DNA of 64,000 nucleotides from Podocnemis expansa. Taxonomy: Eukaryota; Chordata; Testudines; Podocnemididae. The notes below the pieces were generated by a model. It was not told where the DNA came from and did not search any database. It saw only the letters and a program-made list of their open reading frames with translations. This document shows, in pieces, positions 45,541 to 56,139 of this stretch; positions within the stretch are counted from its first letter, which is position 1; every line of letters starts with the position of its first letter. The DNA is taken from the NCBI GenBank assembly GCA_007922195.1, contig ML682067.1, forward strand, positions 8,788,418 to 8,852,417, given 5' to 3'. The translations under genes and the position numbers were made by a program.

Positions 45541-45924
45541 AACGCTGGACATTCTCATTTTCCATATAAATCTCTAACCATTTTTCAATCCTGCTGAAGT
45601 CTTGGCTTCAGTGGTACTGTGAGCAAATGGCATGAAGTGAAAAATCCTTGAACAATCATGTGCCACACACTGTCCAATGACACTCTGCAGAGATTCCATT
45701 TGAAGTTGTGATACAGCTAGGCCTGATGACAACAGAAGGGTATTTGAGGGAAGATGTGGCAGCCCTCAAATGCTAAAGGCCCTTTTTAGCAGGCAGAGAA
45801 GATATAGCTGCAGGGCAATTAGAGGCACCTGAGTGTAATCAGGGGCTGCCTCAAGCCTAATAAAAATCACACCTCTGCTAGCAACAAAAGGGGAAAGAGA
45901 GAGACAAGTTCTAGGAGGCTGATC

Positions 45925-45926
<2 letters not shown>

Positions 45927-45960
<34 letters not shown>

Positions 45961-45990
45961 TGCCGCCGCCGCCGCCACCACCGCCGCTGC
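45927..45990. repeat. (CAG)11 followed by (CCG)n microsatellite
   Basis: Eleven perfect CAG units (45927-45959), then imperfect GCC/ACC units. The Ala- or Leu-rich open frames over it have no other support. Confidence 0.9.
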
Positions 45991-46103
45991 CACTGCCCAC
46001 ACCCACAAACCAGAAGTCTGAGACCCCTCCACAAGGGTAGTGACAGGAAAGAGGAAGGGCTAAGGACCATCTGGGGACAGGAGCTACTCCAGTTTTTCAG
46101 GTT

Positions 46104-46590
46104 CCAAAGGAGCAGCCGTGTTAGTTGAGTAAAGCAAAAAAAGGAAGGAGTCTTGTGGCACTTAAAGACTAACAGATTTATTTATCGCATGAACTTTCGT
46201 GGGAGAATATCCCACTTCGTCAGACGCTTTGAAGAGGGAGAACTTACAGAATTGGATGAAAATAAATGCAGGTGAGTGTAAGACATGGGATCAGGTCATA
46301 CTGCAACAGCAAATTAGAGCATTTGGAAGGATTCAGACTTTAGGAAACAGCATATAGAGGGAGAGTGAAGTCAAATTACCTGTTATAATGTGAAAAGAAT
46401 CCATAGTCACGATTCACCCCTGCTTTCACAGAATTTAATTTGCATATTAATTTGATTTTTGGCTGTTTCTCTTTGAAGTCTTGATGTCCCATTGATTTTC
46501 TTGATGACCATTGTTAACAAGTCATCAATGGAGTGATCAGGAAGATGGAAGTGCTCAGCAACTGTTTTTGTGTGTTATGATTTCTGATAT
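46104..46590 (-). mobile_element. Penelope-like element 3' fragment
   Basis: It is collinear with 42955-43450 in the same orientation: terminal module (CAAAGGAGCAGCCGTGTTAG to about 46235), then GAACTTACAGAATTGGATGAAAATAAATGCA, and the end of the GIY-YIG region near 46480-46590. On the minus strand the hammerhead-like core CTGACGA..GAAA at 46193-46221 is the best preserved of this window. Confidence 0.7.
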
Positions 46591-46599
46591 ATGAGCATT

Positions 46600-47875
46600 C
46601 TGCTCATAAAACCAATAAATAAGGATCTATATTTAAGGATAATTCTATATAAATACCAAAATCACCTGCCAAGACTAGTCTATAAGACAATTCTTTGCCT
46701 TTCTAACAAGATTCTGATCTGACCATGAAGGAACTGAATGGATTTAGTGTCTCAAATTGTAACATCCTCTGCTGAATTCAATTTCAGGTTGTGAATGCTA
46801 TTCTCTACTCTTTATTTTGATTTTTATAATTTTTGTTGTTTTTCAAAGTTTTTTGACTCAAACTCAAATTTATAATTATCCTCCAGTCAACTGTAGACAA
46901 GAATACAGATCCAAAGAATAGTGTGAAAGCTAGTAGAGGCAATTGGTTAATTAAATTATTTTATCAAAATGCATTGTGTAAACTCCCTCACAACCAAATT
47001 CTCAGTCTAATTGGTTTGTACAAATATCCAAGCCACAAGATACTTATTCAAGCCCTTTATAAAAAGTCACCCAACCAGGGAAGAGAAACAATACTATGAC
47101 TTAGATGGCCACTCACTTAATGTGATAAGTGAATTAATAATAGCAGTACTTGAAGTCGCAGGAAATAGCGTGTGAGCAAGCCATCATCTGAAACTAATTT
47201 GTATAAATTTTAGTCAAATAACAAATATTTATAAAAATCAATGTCTGTTAGAGGACAACACTGACAAAAAAGAAAGTTTATGAACTAAATTGTTTGCCTC
47301 CAAGAGTTACCTTGGCTGAGGTATGACTTGATATGGCACCTTTCCCAGTGCAGTCTGACCCTGAAGAAAACAAATGCACAATGTCAAACCCATGGAATAA
47401 CAACTGGAAATTAAATCAGAAGAGGAAAGGTATTAAAGGACATTTCACTGAAATTTATTCTAATGTTCTGCTTTCAGAATTCCCCATATATTAAAACTTC
47501 TTCCTTTAATGGGAGAAAAATCAATCTGGTACTGACTCAGCTGAGAACTTTGTTAAAATCAAGAGCCATCTTCTGTGTAAAAATAATTTCTGCTTAACGT
47601 GTTCCCCTCAGCAAAAAAAATTACAGTGCTTTCTGTGGAACAAAAGCATTGTCGTTCTCTAAAATACCAGAAACACTCAAATGTAACTGCAGAAAATCTC
47701 TATCAAATTAAAGTCCCCTTTCAATTAACCAGTATTAGTAACCACTGTAAATGTTAAGAGTTGAGGTGAATATCAAAATATACTTTAATTCTTTCCACTC
47801 AGCTGAAGAAACGTGTAAAACTTTGTCCTTTAAAGTAGATACAAGGTGGGTGTAATAATATCTATCTATAAGCAA
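46600..47875. other. AT-rich region, nothing recognised
   Basis: No coding similarity or transposon signature was seen in this stretch. Confidence 0.5.
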
Positions 47876-48352
47876 TATAGAATGACAGAAGTGTAAGACT
47901 CCAAGGGACCTCAATAGGTCATCTAGTCTGGTCCCTGCATTCAAGGCAAGGCTAAGTAATGAGTAGACAATTCCTGGCAGGTGTTTGTCTTGGCAGTTAA
48001 GCACTGGAACAAACTGCTTAGGGAGCCTGTGGAATCTCTGTCCCTGGAGGCTTTTAAGAAATTAGGAAAGGAAATTAGTAAGGAAATTTTTCCTGATGTC
48101 CAACCTATGCCTACCTTGCTGCAATTTAAAAACATTGCTTCTAGTCCTATCCTCAGAGGTGCAGAATGATTTTTTTACCCTTTTCCTTTTAACAACCTTT
48201 TATATACTTGAAGGCTGTTATGTCCCCCTTCAGTATTCTTGCTTCCAAAATAAAACAACCCCAATTGTTTCCAATCTTTCCTCAGAAGTCATTTTCTAGA
48301 CCTGTAATCATTTTTGTTGCTCTCCTCTGAACTTTCTTCAGTTCATCCATAT
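47876..48352. mobile_element. Rearranged CR1 LINE pieces
   Basis: 47876-47945 is a CR1 3' end in reverse (AGGGACCTCAATAGGTCATCTAGTC). 47995-48065 is a + orientation CR1 segment (WNKLLREPVESLSLEAFKK). 48075-48345 is again reverse CR1 (ATTTTTCCTGATGTCCAACCT, then GCTCTCCTCTGAACTTTCTTCAG). Confidence 0.65.
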
Positions 48353-48355
48353 TAT

Positions 48356-48531
48356 ACATAGAAGATTAAGATCGGAAGGGCTGTCAGGAGGTCATCTATT
48401 CCAACCCTCTGCTCACAGCAGGACCAACCCCAATTAATTCATCCCAGCCAGTTCTTTGTCAAGCCACACCTTAAAAACCGATAAGGACGGAGACTCCCCT
48501 AACCCATTCCAGTGCTTCACCACCTACCCAG
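48356..48531 (-). mobile_element. Outer CR1 LINE, 3' part
   Basis: Reverse CR1 3' end (TAGAAGATTAAGATCGGAAGGG..GGAGGTCATCT) through AACCCATTCCAGTGCTTCACCACC. It is interrupted at 48532 by the LTR element and resumes at 53793, with CCCAG duplicated. Confidence 0.8.
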
Positions 48532-48733
48532 TGTAGTGATATGCTTGTAGAAGGTTGTGAATTTAGAGACTCCCTAGCATGGGTCATTGTTGTGTAAATT
48601 GGGAGACATGCCCCAGAGTAGATTTAACATGGCTGCTCCCAGGTACACACCTGGATACCTGTCTGTATGATTAAAGTTCTATTCCTTACTCATTCTGTAG
48701 TATCATCTTTAATGAACCCTCAAGATCATTACA
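48532..48733 (+). repeat. 5' LTR
   Basis: 202 bp, TG...CA ends, includes ATTAAAGTTC near 48673, which could serve as a poly(A) signal. It differs from the 3' LTR at four visible sites (about 2%). Confidence 0.93.
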
Positions 48734-48751
48734 TGGTGTCAGAAGATGGGG
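48734..48751 (+). other. Primer binding site
   Basis: TGGTGTCAGAAGATGGGG directly follows the LTR. TGGTGTCAGAAG-TGGG is complementary to the 3' end of tRNA-Leu (CAA type); here one extra A interrupts the match. Confidence 0.65.
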
Positions 48752-48873
48752 AATGAGTTTGGAAACTAAAAAGACTTGGAGGAAAATTCCTGCATTTGCA
48801 CCTGAAAACAGCAAAACATCAGGGATCTCTGAAAACAAAGAAAGCCTTCAGCAAGTAAGTGTAAGCTCTAACA

Positions 48874-50415
48874 ATGGATGTTTTACAGGCTCCTTCACCT
48901 CTCCAAATGTCTGGTAATGTTGCAGAAAACTGGCTAAAGTTTAAGCAGCGATTTCTGTTGTATTTGTCTGCCATTGGAGCACAGAACAAAGATGAAAACC
49001 AGAAATCATCTATATTTTTGCATGTTGTTGGGGAGGAGGCACTGGATGTATATAATAACTTTGAATTTCAAGATGGTGAAAGCATGAATTTAAACACTAT
49101 ACTGACTAAGTTTGAGGAATATTGCTTGCCAAAAAGGAATGTGACTTTTGAGAGGCATAGATTTTTTACATGCATGCAAAAACCGGATAATACTATAGAC
49201 CAATATGTTACAGAATTAAGGAAACTCAGTAAAAGCTGTAACTTTGGTGGCTTGGCAGAGTCTCTGATCAAAGACAGACTCATATGTGGCATTACAAACA
49301 ATGGATTAAGAGAGAGACTGCTCAGAGAGGGAGAGATCTCTTTGAATGAAACCCTTCAAATATGTAGGGCCACTGAAATGGTAAAAACACAAGTAAAAGA
49401 GCTGAATTCACCAGAAGGGACAGTGCATGCCCTTAGACAAACAGCATGTAGCCAGAGTGGTTCAAATCACAATGTGGAACCAAACTCTGCTATCAGGAAG
49501 ACTGAGTCCAGACGGTCTTGTGGCAAGTGTGGATCACGGCATGGTCCCAAACAGTGTTTTGCCTATGGGAAACTCTGTCATAACTGTGGGAAACTTAATC
49601 ATTTTGCAAACTGCTGCAGATCCCAAAGGCACAAAAATCAAGTGCATTTAGTTACTGACAGTGAGACTGAGGAGTGCTTTGTAGATGTACTGGGATCAAG
49701 CAAACCTAGTGAGAGGGACTGGATACTGCCTCTGTCAGTGAATGGAACAATCATTCCACTGAAACTAGACACAGGAGCTCAGGTTAACATTCTGTCTACA
49801 CGAGATTATGGGAGACTGAGAATAAGACCCAAGCTGGGACCAACAAACATAAAAGTAACTGGGTATTCTGGAACAAATATACCTGTGCAGGGACGCTGCC
49901 TCACTAGCGTTAACCATAAGAACACCATGTACAGGCTGCCTTTCATTGTAGTGCCACAGGAGGTGACACCAATTTTGGGCTTGGCTGCCTGTGAGAAACT
50001 GAATCTGGTAAAAAGGGTGCTCTCACTACAAGATAGGCCTGCATCTGGCTATGAGGCACTCCTTGAAGAATATCAGGACCTGTTTCAGGGATTGGGTTGC
50101 TTGCAAGGTGAACATACAATCCGCATAAACAAGCAGATCCCTCCAGTCATTCATCCATGTAGAAAGGTGCCATTTGCACTCCGTGATAAACTCAAGGCTG
50201 AGCTTGAAAGGATGGAAGCAATGAAAGTAATACAAAAAATAGAGGAGCCAACGGAATGGGTGAGCTCCCTAGTTATAGTGCAAAAAAGTAATGGCCAGCT
50301 ATGCATATGCTTAGATCCCACAGACCTCAACAGAGCTATACAAAGAGAACATTTCAAACTACCAACCAGAGAAGAGATTATGGCTCAGTTTGCAAATGCT
50401 CAATATTTCAGTAAA
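48874..50415 (+). pseudogene. Ty3/gypsy Gag-protease-RT start, truncated
   Basis: An open frame from ATG 48874 runs about 514 codons until the CR1 junction. Residues about 1-190 are a capsid-like Gag (WLKFKQRFLLYLSAIGA, DQYVTELRKLSKSC). Two zinc knuckles lie at about 215-245: CGKCGSRHGPKQC and CHNCGKLNHFANCC. The protease follows at about 285-365, with active site LDTGAQVNIL near residue 299 and ILGLAACEKL. RT begins near residue 398 and stops in the fingers at AQYFSK. Gag and Pol are in a single frame, with no frameshift between them. The last codons before the TAG at 50428 are CR1 sequence. Confidence 0.9.
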
Positions 50416-51903
50416 TTCATAGAATCATAGGGTTGGAAGGGACCCCACGAGGTCATCTAGTCCAACCCCCTGCCAAAAAAAGCAGGACCACTCCCATTAG
50501 ATCATCCCAGTCAGTGTTTTGTCCAGCTGGGACTTGAACACCTCCAGAGATGGAGATTCCACCACCTCCCTAGGCCACTTATTCCAATGCTTCACCACTC
50601 GCCTAGTAAGGAAGTTTTTCCTAATATCCAGCCTGGACCACCCCAGCTGTAACTTGAAGCCATTGCTTCTCGTTCTGCCCTCTGTTACTACCGAGAACAG
50701 TCGAGCTCCCTCCTCCTTGGAGCAACCCTTCAAGTAGTTGAAGGTTGCTATCAAATCCCCCCTCAGTCTTCTCTTCTGCAGGCTAAATAAGCCTAGTTCC
50801 TTCAGTCTTTCTTCATAGGGCTTGTGCTCCAGCCCTTTGATCATTTTGGTTGCCCTCCTCTGGACTCTCTCTAATTTGTCCATGTCCTTTTTGTAGTGGG
50901 GAGCCCAAAACTGGACACAGTATTCCAGATGTGGCCTCACTAGTGCAGAATAGAGGGGAATGATCACATCCCTCGATCTGCTGGTAACACTTCTTCTGAT
51001 GCAGCCCAGTATGCCATTGGCCTTTTTGGCAGTGAGCGCACACTGCTGACTCATATCCAGCTTCCCATCCACCATGACTCCCGGGTCCTTTTCTCCAGTG
51101 CTGCTATTTAGCTGATCACTCCCCAGCCTGTAGCAGTACATGGGGTTTTTTCGTCCCAAGTGCAGGATTTTACACTTATCCTTGTTGAACCTCATGAGAT
51201 TCCTCTTGGCCCACTGCTCCAGTTTGTCTAGGTCTCCCTGAATCCTGTCTCTGCCCTCTAGGGTGTCTACCGTTCCCCCCAGTTTGGTATCATCTGCAAA
51301 CTTACTAAGTGTGCAATCTATCCCATCATCCAGATCATTAATGAAAACATTGAACAGAACTGGCCCCAGGACCGACCCCTGGGGCACACCACTTGTTACT
51401 GCCTGCCAACTTGACATGGAGCCATTGATTCCTACACGCTGAAACCGTTGTTCTAGCCAGTTTTCTATCCACCTTACAGTCCACGCATCTAACCCATACT
51501 TCCTTAATTTGCCAATGAGAATGCTGTGGGAAACCGTATCAAAAGCCTTGCTAAAGTCAAGGTATATCACATCAACGGCTCTTCCCGCATCCACAAATCC
51601 AGTCATCTCATCATAGAAGGTGATGAGGTTGGTCAGGCATGATTTACCCTTGGTAAATCCATGCTGACTGTTCCTGATTACTCTACATTCCTCCAAGTGT
51701 TTCAGGATGGATTCTTTGAGAAGCTGCTCCATGATTTTTCCAGGGATTGAGGTGAGGCTGACAGGTCTGTAATTCCCTGGATCCTCCTTTTTGCCTTTCT
51801 TGAAGATAGGTACTATATTTGCTTTTTTCCAGTCCTCTGGCACCTCCCCCGTTCGCCACGAGTTTTCAAAGATAATGGCCAACGGTACTGCTATCTCAAA
51901 GAA
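50416..51903 (-). mobile_element. Inner CR1 LINE, 5'-truncated
   Basis: The 3' end at 50416 has the reverse of TATGATTCTATGAAT, the CR1 terminus. It extends about 1.49 kb to 51903. It lies in opposite orientation to the LTR element and replaces its middle. Confidence 0.9.
50497..51882 (-). CDS. CR1 reverse transcriptase, C-terminal 461 codons
   Basis: The frame is fully open. It reads [79 protein letters not shown] and [11 protein letters not shown], where FADD is the catalytic box of the non-LTR RT. It ends [20 protein letters not shown] and TGMI. The endonuclease domain and RT start are missing because the copy is 5'-truncated; the same frame continues a few codons beyond the chosen Met (51882), so that Met is not a native start. 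Absence of stops suggests a young insertion. It lacks its own promoter region. Confidence 0.92.
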   Translation of the reverse strand: MAIIFENSWRTGEVPEDWKKANIVPIFKKGKKEDPGNYRPVSLTSIPGKIMEQLLKESILKHLEECRVIRNSQHGFTKGKSCLTNLITFYDEMTGFVDAGRAVDVIYLDFSKAFDTVSHSILIGKLRKYGLDAWTVRWIENWLEQRFQRVGINGSMSSWQAVTSGVPQGSVLGPVLFNVFINDLDDGIDCTLSKFADDTKLGGTVDTLEGRDRIQGDLDKLEQWAKRNLMRFNKDKCKILHLGRKNPMYCYRLGSDQLNSSTGEKDPGVMVDGKLDMSQQCALTAKKANGILGCIRRSVTSRSRDVIIPLYSALVRPHLEYCVQFWAPHYKKDMDKLERVQRRATKMIKGLEHKPYEERLKELGLFSLQKRRLRGDLIATFNYLKGCSKEEGARLFSVVTEGRTRSNGFKLQLGWSRLDIRKNFLTRRVVKHWNKWPREVVESPSLEVFKSQLDKTLTGMI

Positions 51904-53378
51904 TGATGATCAAATTGCAGAAATACAATTTACTGGTGACCTACACACCAGGCAAATTTATGTTCACTGCAGATGCACTTTCCAGAGCAGTACCAACTAT
52001 GGTACCCGAGAAGACACTGGAAGCAGAAGTGCAAGCCTATGTAGATATGATTGTGAGTGCAAATCCCATAACTAACAGAAGACTGCAACGCATAAGAGAA
52101 GAGACTGAGAAAGATGAATCGTTGGGACTCCTCAAAGAGGTGATAATTAAAGGATGGCCTGAAATAATAAGCAGTTGCGCTCTAAGTATAAGAGACTATT
52201 GGAACTGCAGGCATGAACTGACTGTGGTAGATGGGGTGATTTTCAAAGGTGGTAAGGTTGTAATACCATGGAGCCTCCGAAAAGAAATGTTACAGAAGAT
52301 TCATGAAGGTCACTTAGGAATTGAGAAGTGCAAAGAACGAGCACGAGAGGTCATGTATTGGCCGCGGATCAATCATGACATTACCAATGTGGTAAAAAAC
52401 TGCTTTTCGTGCTTGAAATACAGGCCATGCCAACAGACAGAGACACTGAGACCCCATCCTGTTCCACAGAGACCTTATGAGAAGGTAGGTGTGGATTTAT
52501 TTACCTGGCGTTCCAAGGATTACTTAATAGTCACTGATTATTACTCTTTATATCCAGAAATTTGCACACTGAACAGTACTAATAGTAATTCAGTGATCAC
52601 TGGCATGAAAGGAATTTTCTCCAGACATGGAATTCCTGACGAGGTCTTCAGTGATAATGGGCCACAATTTTCAAGTGCAGAATTCAGGCAGTTTGCCTTA
52701 GATTGGGATTTTCATCATGGAACTTCCAGTCCCAATTATCCCCAATCAAACGGACTGGTGGAAAGGTCTATACAGACAGTAAAGAACCTGATGAAAAAGA
52801 CTTTTGAAAGTGGAGGTGATCTGTATACAGCATTGCTGCTCTACCGAAGTACACCCCTGGAGAATGGCTTTTCTCCAGCTCAGCTGTTAATGGGAAGAAG
52901 GATCAGATCTAACTTACCTATTACTGATAAACTGCTGCAATCTAAGAACAATGCTAACATTCGGAAGATGAAAGAAAACCAGAAGTGGAAGCAGAAATAT
53001 TATTTTGAGAGAAGGGCTCGTGATCTTCCATCCCTTAACCCAGGTGATAGAGTGTGCCTGAGGAATCACTCTTCTAATACCTGGGGACAAAGAGGTACTA
53101 TTAAAAAACAGCTGCATCCACAGTCTTACGTGGTCCACACAGATCAAGGGGACACATTTCGACGTAATCGACGGGATCTACGACTTAGTCCAGAAAGTTC
53201 CAACACTGTGGAAGTTGAGGTAGATTCTGGCATGCATCCCCTTACTGATCCGATATCTTCAGCACATGGTAATGAAACCGTCAGGGAACAAGAGAATTCA
53301 GACCTGAACGAAGGACCAGTACTGAGAAGATCTAATCGAGTCATCAAACGTCCAGAAAGACTCATAGAGACTTGCTAG
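51904..53378 (+). pseudogene. Ty3/gypsy RNase H end and integrase
   Basis: After the CR1 junction the frame resumes with [20 protein letters not shown] and TADALSRA, the last motif of gypsy RNase H. Integrase follows: the H-H-C-C zinc-binding region (HEGHLGIEKC ... CFSCLKYR, about 52300-52415), the catalytic Asp in VGVDLF (about 52490), Asp in FSDNGPQFSS (about 52650) and Glu in NGLVERSIQT (about 52760). It ends with a GDRVCLRN..SYVV..RRNRRDLR tail like the GPY/F region. Stop TAG at 53376. All integrase motifs are intact, but no native start exists because upstream Pol is lost. Confidence 0.92.
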
Positions 53379-53579
53379 GATATGTAAGGGAAGTGGGTGG
53401 TAAAGACTCACTTGAGAGTGATGTGCTAGTAACCTCTCCTCTCTAGGTAGTTCAGATTCTGGATTTATGGACTGTCCTTCTGCATGTTTTTTTTAGATAG
53501 CTGTTATGTGGTGTTAGATGTTAGTGCATGTATTATTAGCTAGCTTTTATATGTATCTAACTGTTTGCTTCTTTTCCTT

Positions 53580-53590
53580 AGGGGGGAAGA
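53580..53590 (+). other. Polypurine tract
   Basis: AGGGGGGAAGA directly before the 3' LTR, the expected plus-strand primer of an LTR element. Confidence 0.85.
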
Positions 53591-53792
53591 TGTAGTGATA
53601 TGCTTGTAGAAGGTTGTGAATTTAGAGACTCCCTAGCATGGGCCATTGTTGTGTAAATTGGGAGACATGCCCCAGAGTAGATTTAACATGGCTACTCCCA
53701 GGTACGCACCTGGATACCTGTCTGTATGATTAAAGTTCTATTCCTTATTCATTCTGTAGTATCATCTTTAATGAACCCTCAAGATCATTACA
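53591..53792 (+). repeat. 3' LTR
   Basis: 202 bp, same length as the 5' LTR with four substitutions, ends GATCATTACA and followed by CCCAG. Confidence 0.93.
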
Positions 53793-53797
53793 CCCAG

Positions 53798-54043
53798 TGA
53801 AAAAGATTTTCCTAATATCCAGCGTAGACATTCCCCACTGCTACTTGAGATCATTTCTCCTCGTTCTGTCATCTGCCACTACTGAACACATTTAAGTCCA
53901 TTCAGGCTATTCTCAAATCCACCCTTATTCTTCTCATCTGCAGACTAAACAAGACTAATTCCCTCAGCCTCTCTTCATAACTCAGGTTCTCCAGCCCCCT
54001 AATTATTTTTGTTGCCTTCCACTAGACTGGTACCAATTCGTCT
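53798..54043 (-). mobile_element. Outer CR1 LINE, resumed part
   Basis: Reverse CR1 continues as TGAAAAAGATTTTCCTAATATCCAGC, then CTCGTTCTGTCATCTGCC and TCTCTTCATAACTCAGGTTCTCCAGCC. It ends near 54043 by 5' truncation. Confidence 0.8.
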
Positions 54044-54769
54044 GCATATATAATGTAACAATGTAAAAATGAACAGGAAACAGAAGGCATTTAGCAGTTT
54101 CACTATACAGCACAAGATCACTGTCATAATGAATATTTAGTTAACTAAGAATATCAAATTTATTAATACTCCTTATTTATGGCACACTGTGTTTGAGCAC
54201 ATTGTTCCTCTCTATTCATGATACTGACACAGCTCTTTTGAATATGGAAACAACCAAACACTCTTAAATCAATAACTCCCAAAACCAAAAACTTTCTAAA
54301 ATTAAAACAAAATGTAATTCCTTGTTTTGTGATGTTGTTCTGATTTTTTTCAGGTAAAATGTTGCAGTTCAGTGGCTTGCTGCACTGACTGTACTAACAC
54401 TGCATTTAAATAATTAAATCAGCATTTAAGTGCAAAACAAGCAGGAGTTACTTAAAGCTAAACAACAAAAAAAAGAACATGAAATGAATTACATGATATC
54501 CAATAATGTATGGCAGTTACAGCCCCATAACTAAAAAGAATGAAAGCAATAAATAAAATTAAAAATGTGAATAAATTAAATGATTCTCAACTGCACATGA
54601 ACATGGCATATAATCAGATGCAGCTTGAAAGTGTATACCAAAATAATTTAACTTGCATAAGACAAAACTTAAACTCCAAAATGTAATATTATAAAGCACA
54701 TGAATAAAGCATGTTTCAGAAGAAATACAATTTAGCATCTACCATTCAAGAGGCAGCAAACACATTTTG
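54044..54769. other. AT-rich region, nothing recognised
   Basis: No motif, gene or transposon end was seen. Confidence 0.5.
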
Positions 54770-54925
54770 TCATTGTTCAGTTCTTGAAAAGAAGTCATCC
54801 ACGAGACTTGCAATGTGCAATTCATAGGTAGAGTTCTTATTAATGTGCAGAAATCCCAAGTGATTTAGACATTCTTGGCCCAGAGTTGTTTGCAAATACA
54901 ATTTCAGTTTGCACAGGCAACTGAG
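54770..54925 (-). pseudogene. hAT transposase C-terminal remnant
   Basis: One frame reads LSCLCKLKLYLQTTLGQECL and NHLGFLHINKNSTYELHIAS then LVDDFFSRTEQ and stop (54770-54772). LxxIKxYLRSTMxxERLNxLAxLxIxxxxxxxLDIxxLIDDF is the end of the hAT dimerisation region in animal hAT transposases. Upstream sequence to 55250 may belong but shows stops at once. Confidence 0.6.
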
Positions 54926-55460
54926 TAATTGGTGTTTTACAAATCAGTAGTCTCATCCATTAAAATAGCATAAAACTTAAAAGCCTTTAGCTTTCAAACA
55001 ATTTGCCATTATTTTGATTATTTTATTAATAACCTCATGTGACAGCCACTTATATTTTGGGTGAACAAGTCATTGTCTTAGTTCCTCTGAATCTGTTCTG
55101 CATAGCAAGAGCTGCATCAAATTTGAATGACTCTCACATGTTCACTAATACTGTTCCTTGTTAAGCTAGATACTGAACACTGGTAAAAAGTTTGTGCATT
55201 GCATTCCTAACTGATTGGGATTCTTTATTGTACCTGGCCAGCGTTCATGCAGAAACATTTACCTGTGACTGCAGAGCAGCATACTTCATTACCACTTCCT
55301 TTCAAATTAAGATGCATTGGGACTTCTCACTCTGATGGACAAAGCCTCTCTCACTCAGGAGTGGCTCGGGGCCAGGGCAGTGGCCTCATGTCATATGGAA
55401 AAGGGGCAGGGGGAAATGAGCAAGGCCACGAGGGGGAAGGGGCCATAACATGCTGCTTAG

Positions 55461-55640
55461 GCCAGGACCAGGGGCATCGCTGGCACCAGACTTACAGGGC
55501 TCGAGCCCCTAGTCCCAGTGCCAGAGCCCTGGGTCCATCATGGTGGCAGCTGCAGCAGTGGCACCCTTAAAGCACGTGAGCCCCAAGTCCCAGCTCCTAG
55601 TCATGGCACTGGGCCCATGTCCAATGGGAGAGGGGTGGGA
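55461..55640. mobile_element. hAT MITE, partial copy
   Basis: CAGGGGCATCGCTGGCACC starts at 55469, with CTTACAGGGCTCGAGCCCC shared with 11703-11856. A right end and matching duplication of GCCAGGAC were not found. Confidence 0.55.
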
Positions 55641-55764
55641 GGAAATGGTGGGGGCCCCCAGCAGCACAGAAATATTGGTGGAGCTGGGCTCACCATCACA
55701 ATGCTGATGAAGCACAGGCTATACAGGCAGCAACATATAGAGGCCTATGCCAGTGCCAAAGAGA

Positions 55765-56139
55765 ATGAAATAATCACTTCCCTCGATCTGCTGACAATTT
55801 TCTTATTAATGCAGCCTAATGTGTTGTTAGTTTTCTTGGCAATAAGTTCACACTGTTGACTCATGTCCAGCTTCTTGTCTACTGTAACCCCAGGTCCTTT
55901 TCTTCAGAACTGCTGCCTAGCCAGTTGGTCTCCAGTCTGTAGCTGTGCACAGAACTCTTCTGTCCTAACTGTGGGACTCTGTGGTTGTTGTCCTTGTTGA
56001 GACTCATCAGATTTCTTTTGGCCCAATCCACTAATACATCTAAGTCACTCCATATTGTATCCCTGCCCTCCAGCATATCTATCTCTCTGCCCCTGCTTTT
56101 TGTCATCTGCAAATGTGCTGCATGTGCAGTCTACCCATC
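55765..56139 (-). mobile_element. CR1 LINE, first part
   Basis: Reverse CR1 (CACTTCCCTCGATCTGCTGAC, CTCATGTCCAGCTTCTTGTC, TTTTTGTCATCTGC) aligns with the inner CR1 around 50960-51300. It is split at 56148 by a hAT element and resumes at 58467. Confidence 0.75.

Larger units (their letters stand above)
48527..53797 (+). mobile_element. Ty3/gypsy LTR retrotransposon, nested and internally deleted
   Basis: Two 202-bp LTRs (48532-48733 and 53591-53792) begin TGTAGTGATATG and end GATCATTACA, differ at 4 positions, and are flanked by the 5-bp duplication CCCAG (48527-48531 and 53793-53797). A primer site follows the 5' LTR directly and a purine tract precedes the 3' LTR. The internal part encodes Gag, protease, the start of RT, then after an inserted CR1 the RNase H end and a full integrase. 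Order PR-RT-RH-IN identifies Ty3/gypsy (Metaviridae-type). The central RT and most of RNase H are missing, so it is defective. Confidence 0.93.

Noticed and set aside
45766..46032. Poly-alanine protein on -
   Set aside because: Generated by the CAG/CCG microsatellite.
48874..53378. Domesticated gag/pol host gene
   Set aside because: It is flanked by LTRs with target duplication, primer site and purine tract, and is interrupted by a CR1; no sign of host exons or retained single function.
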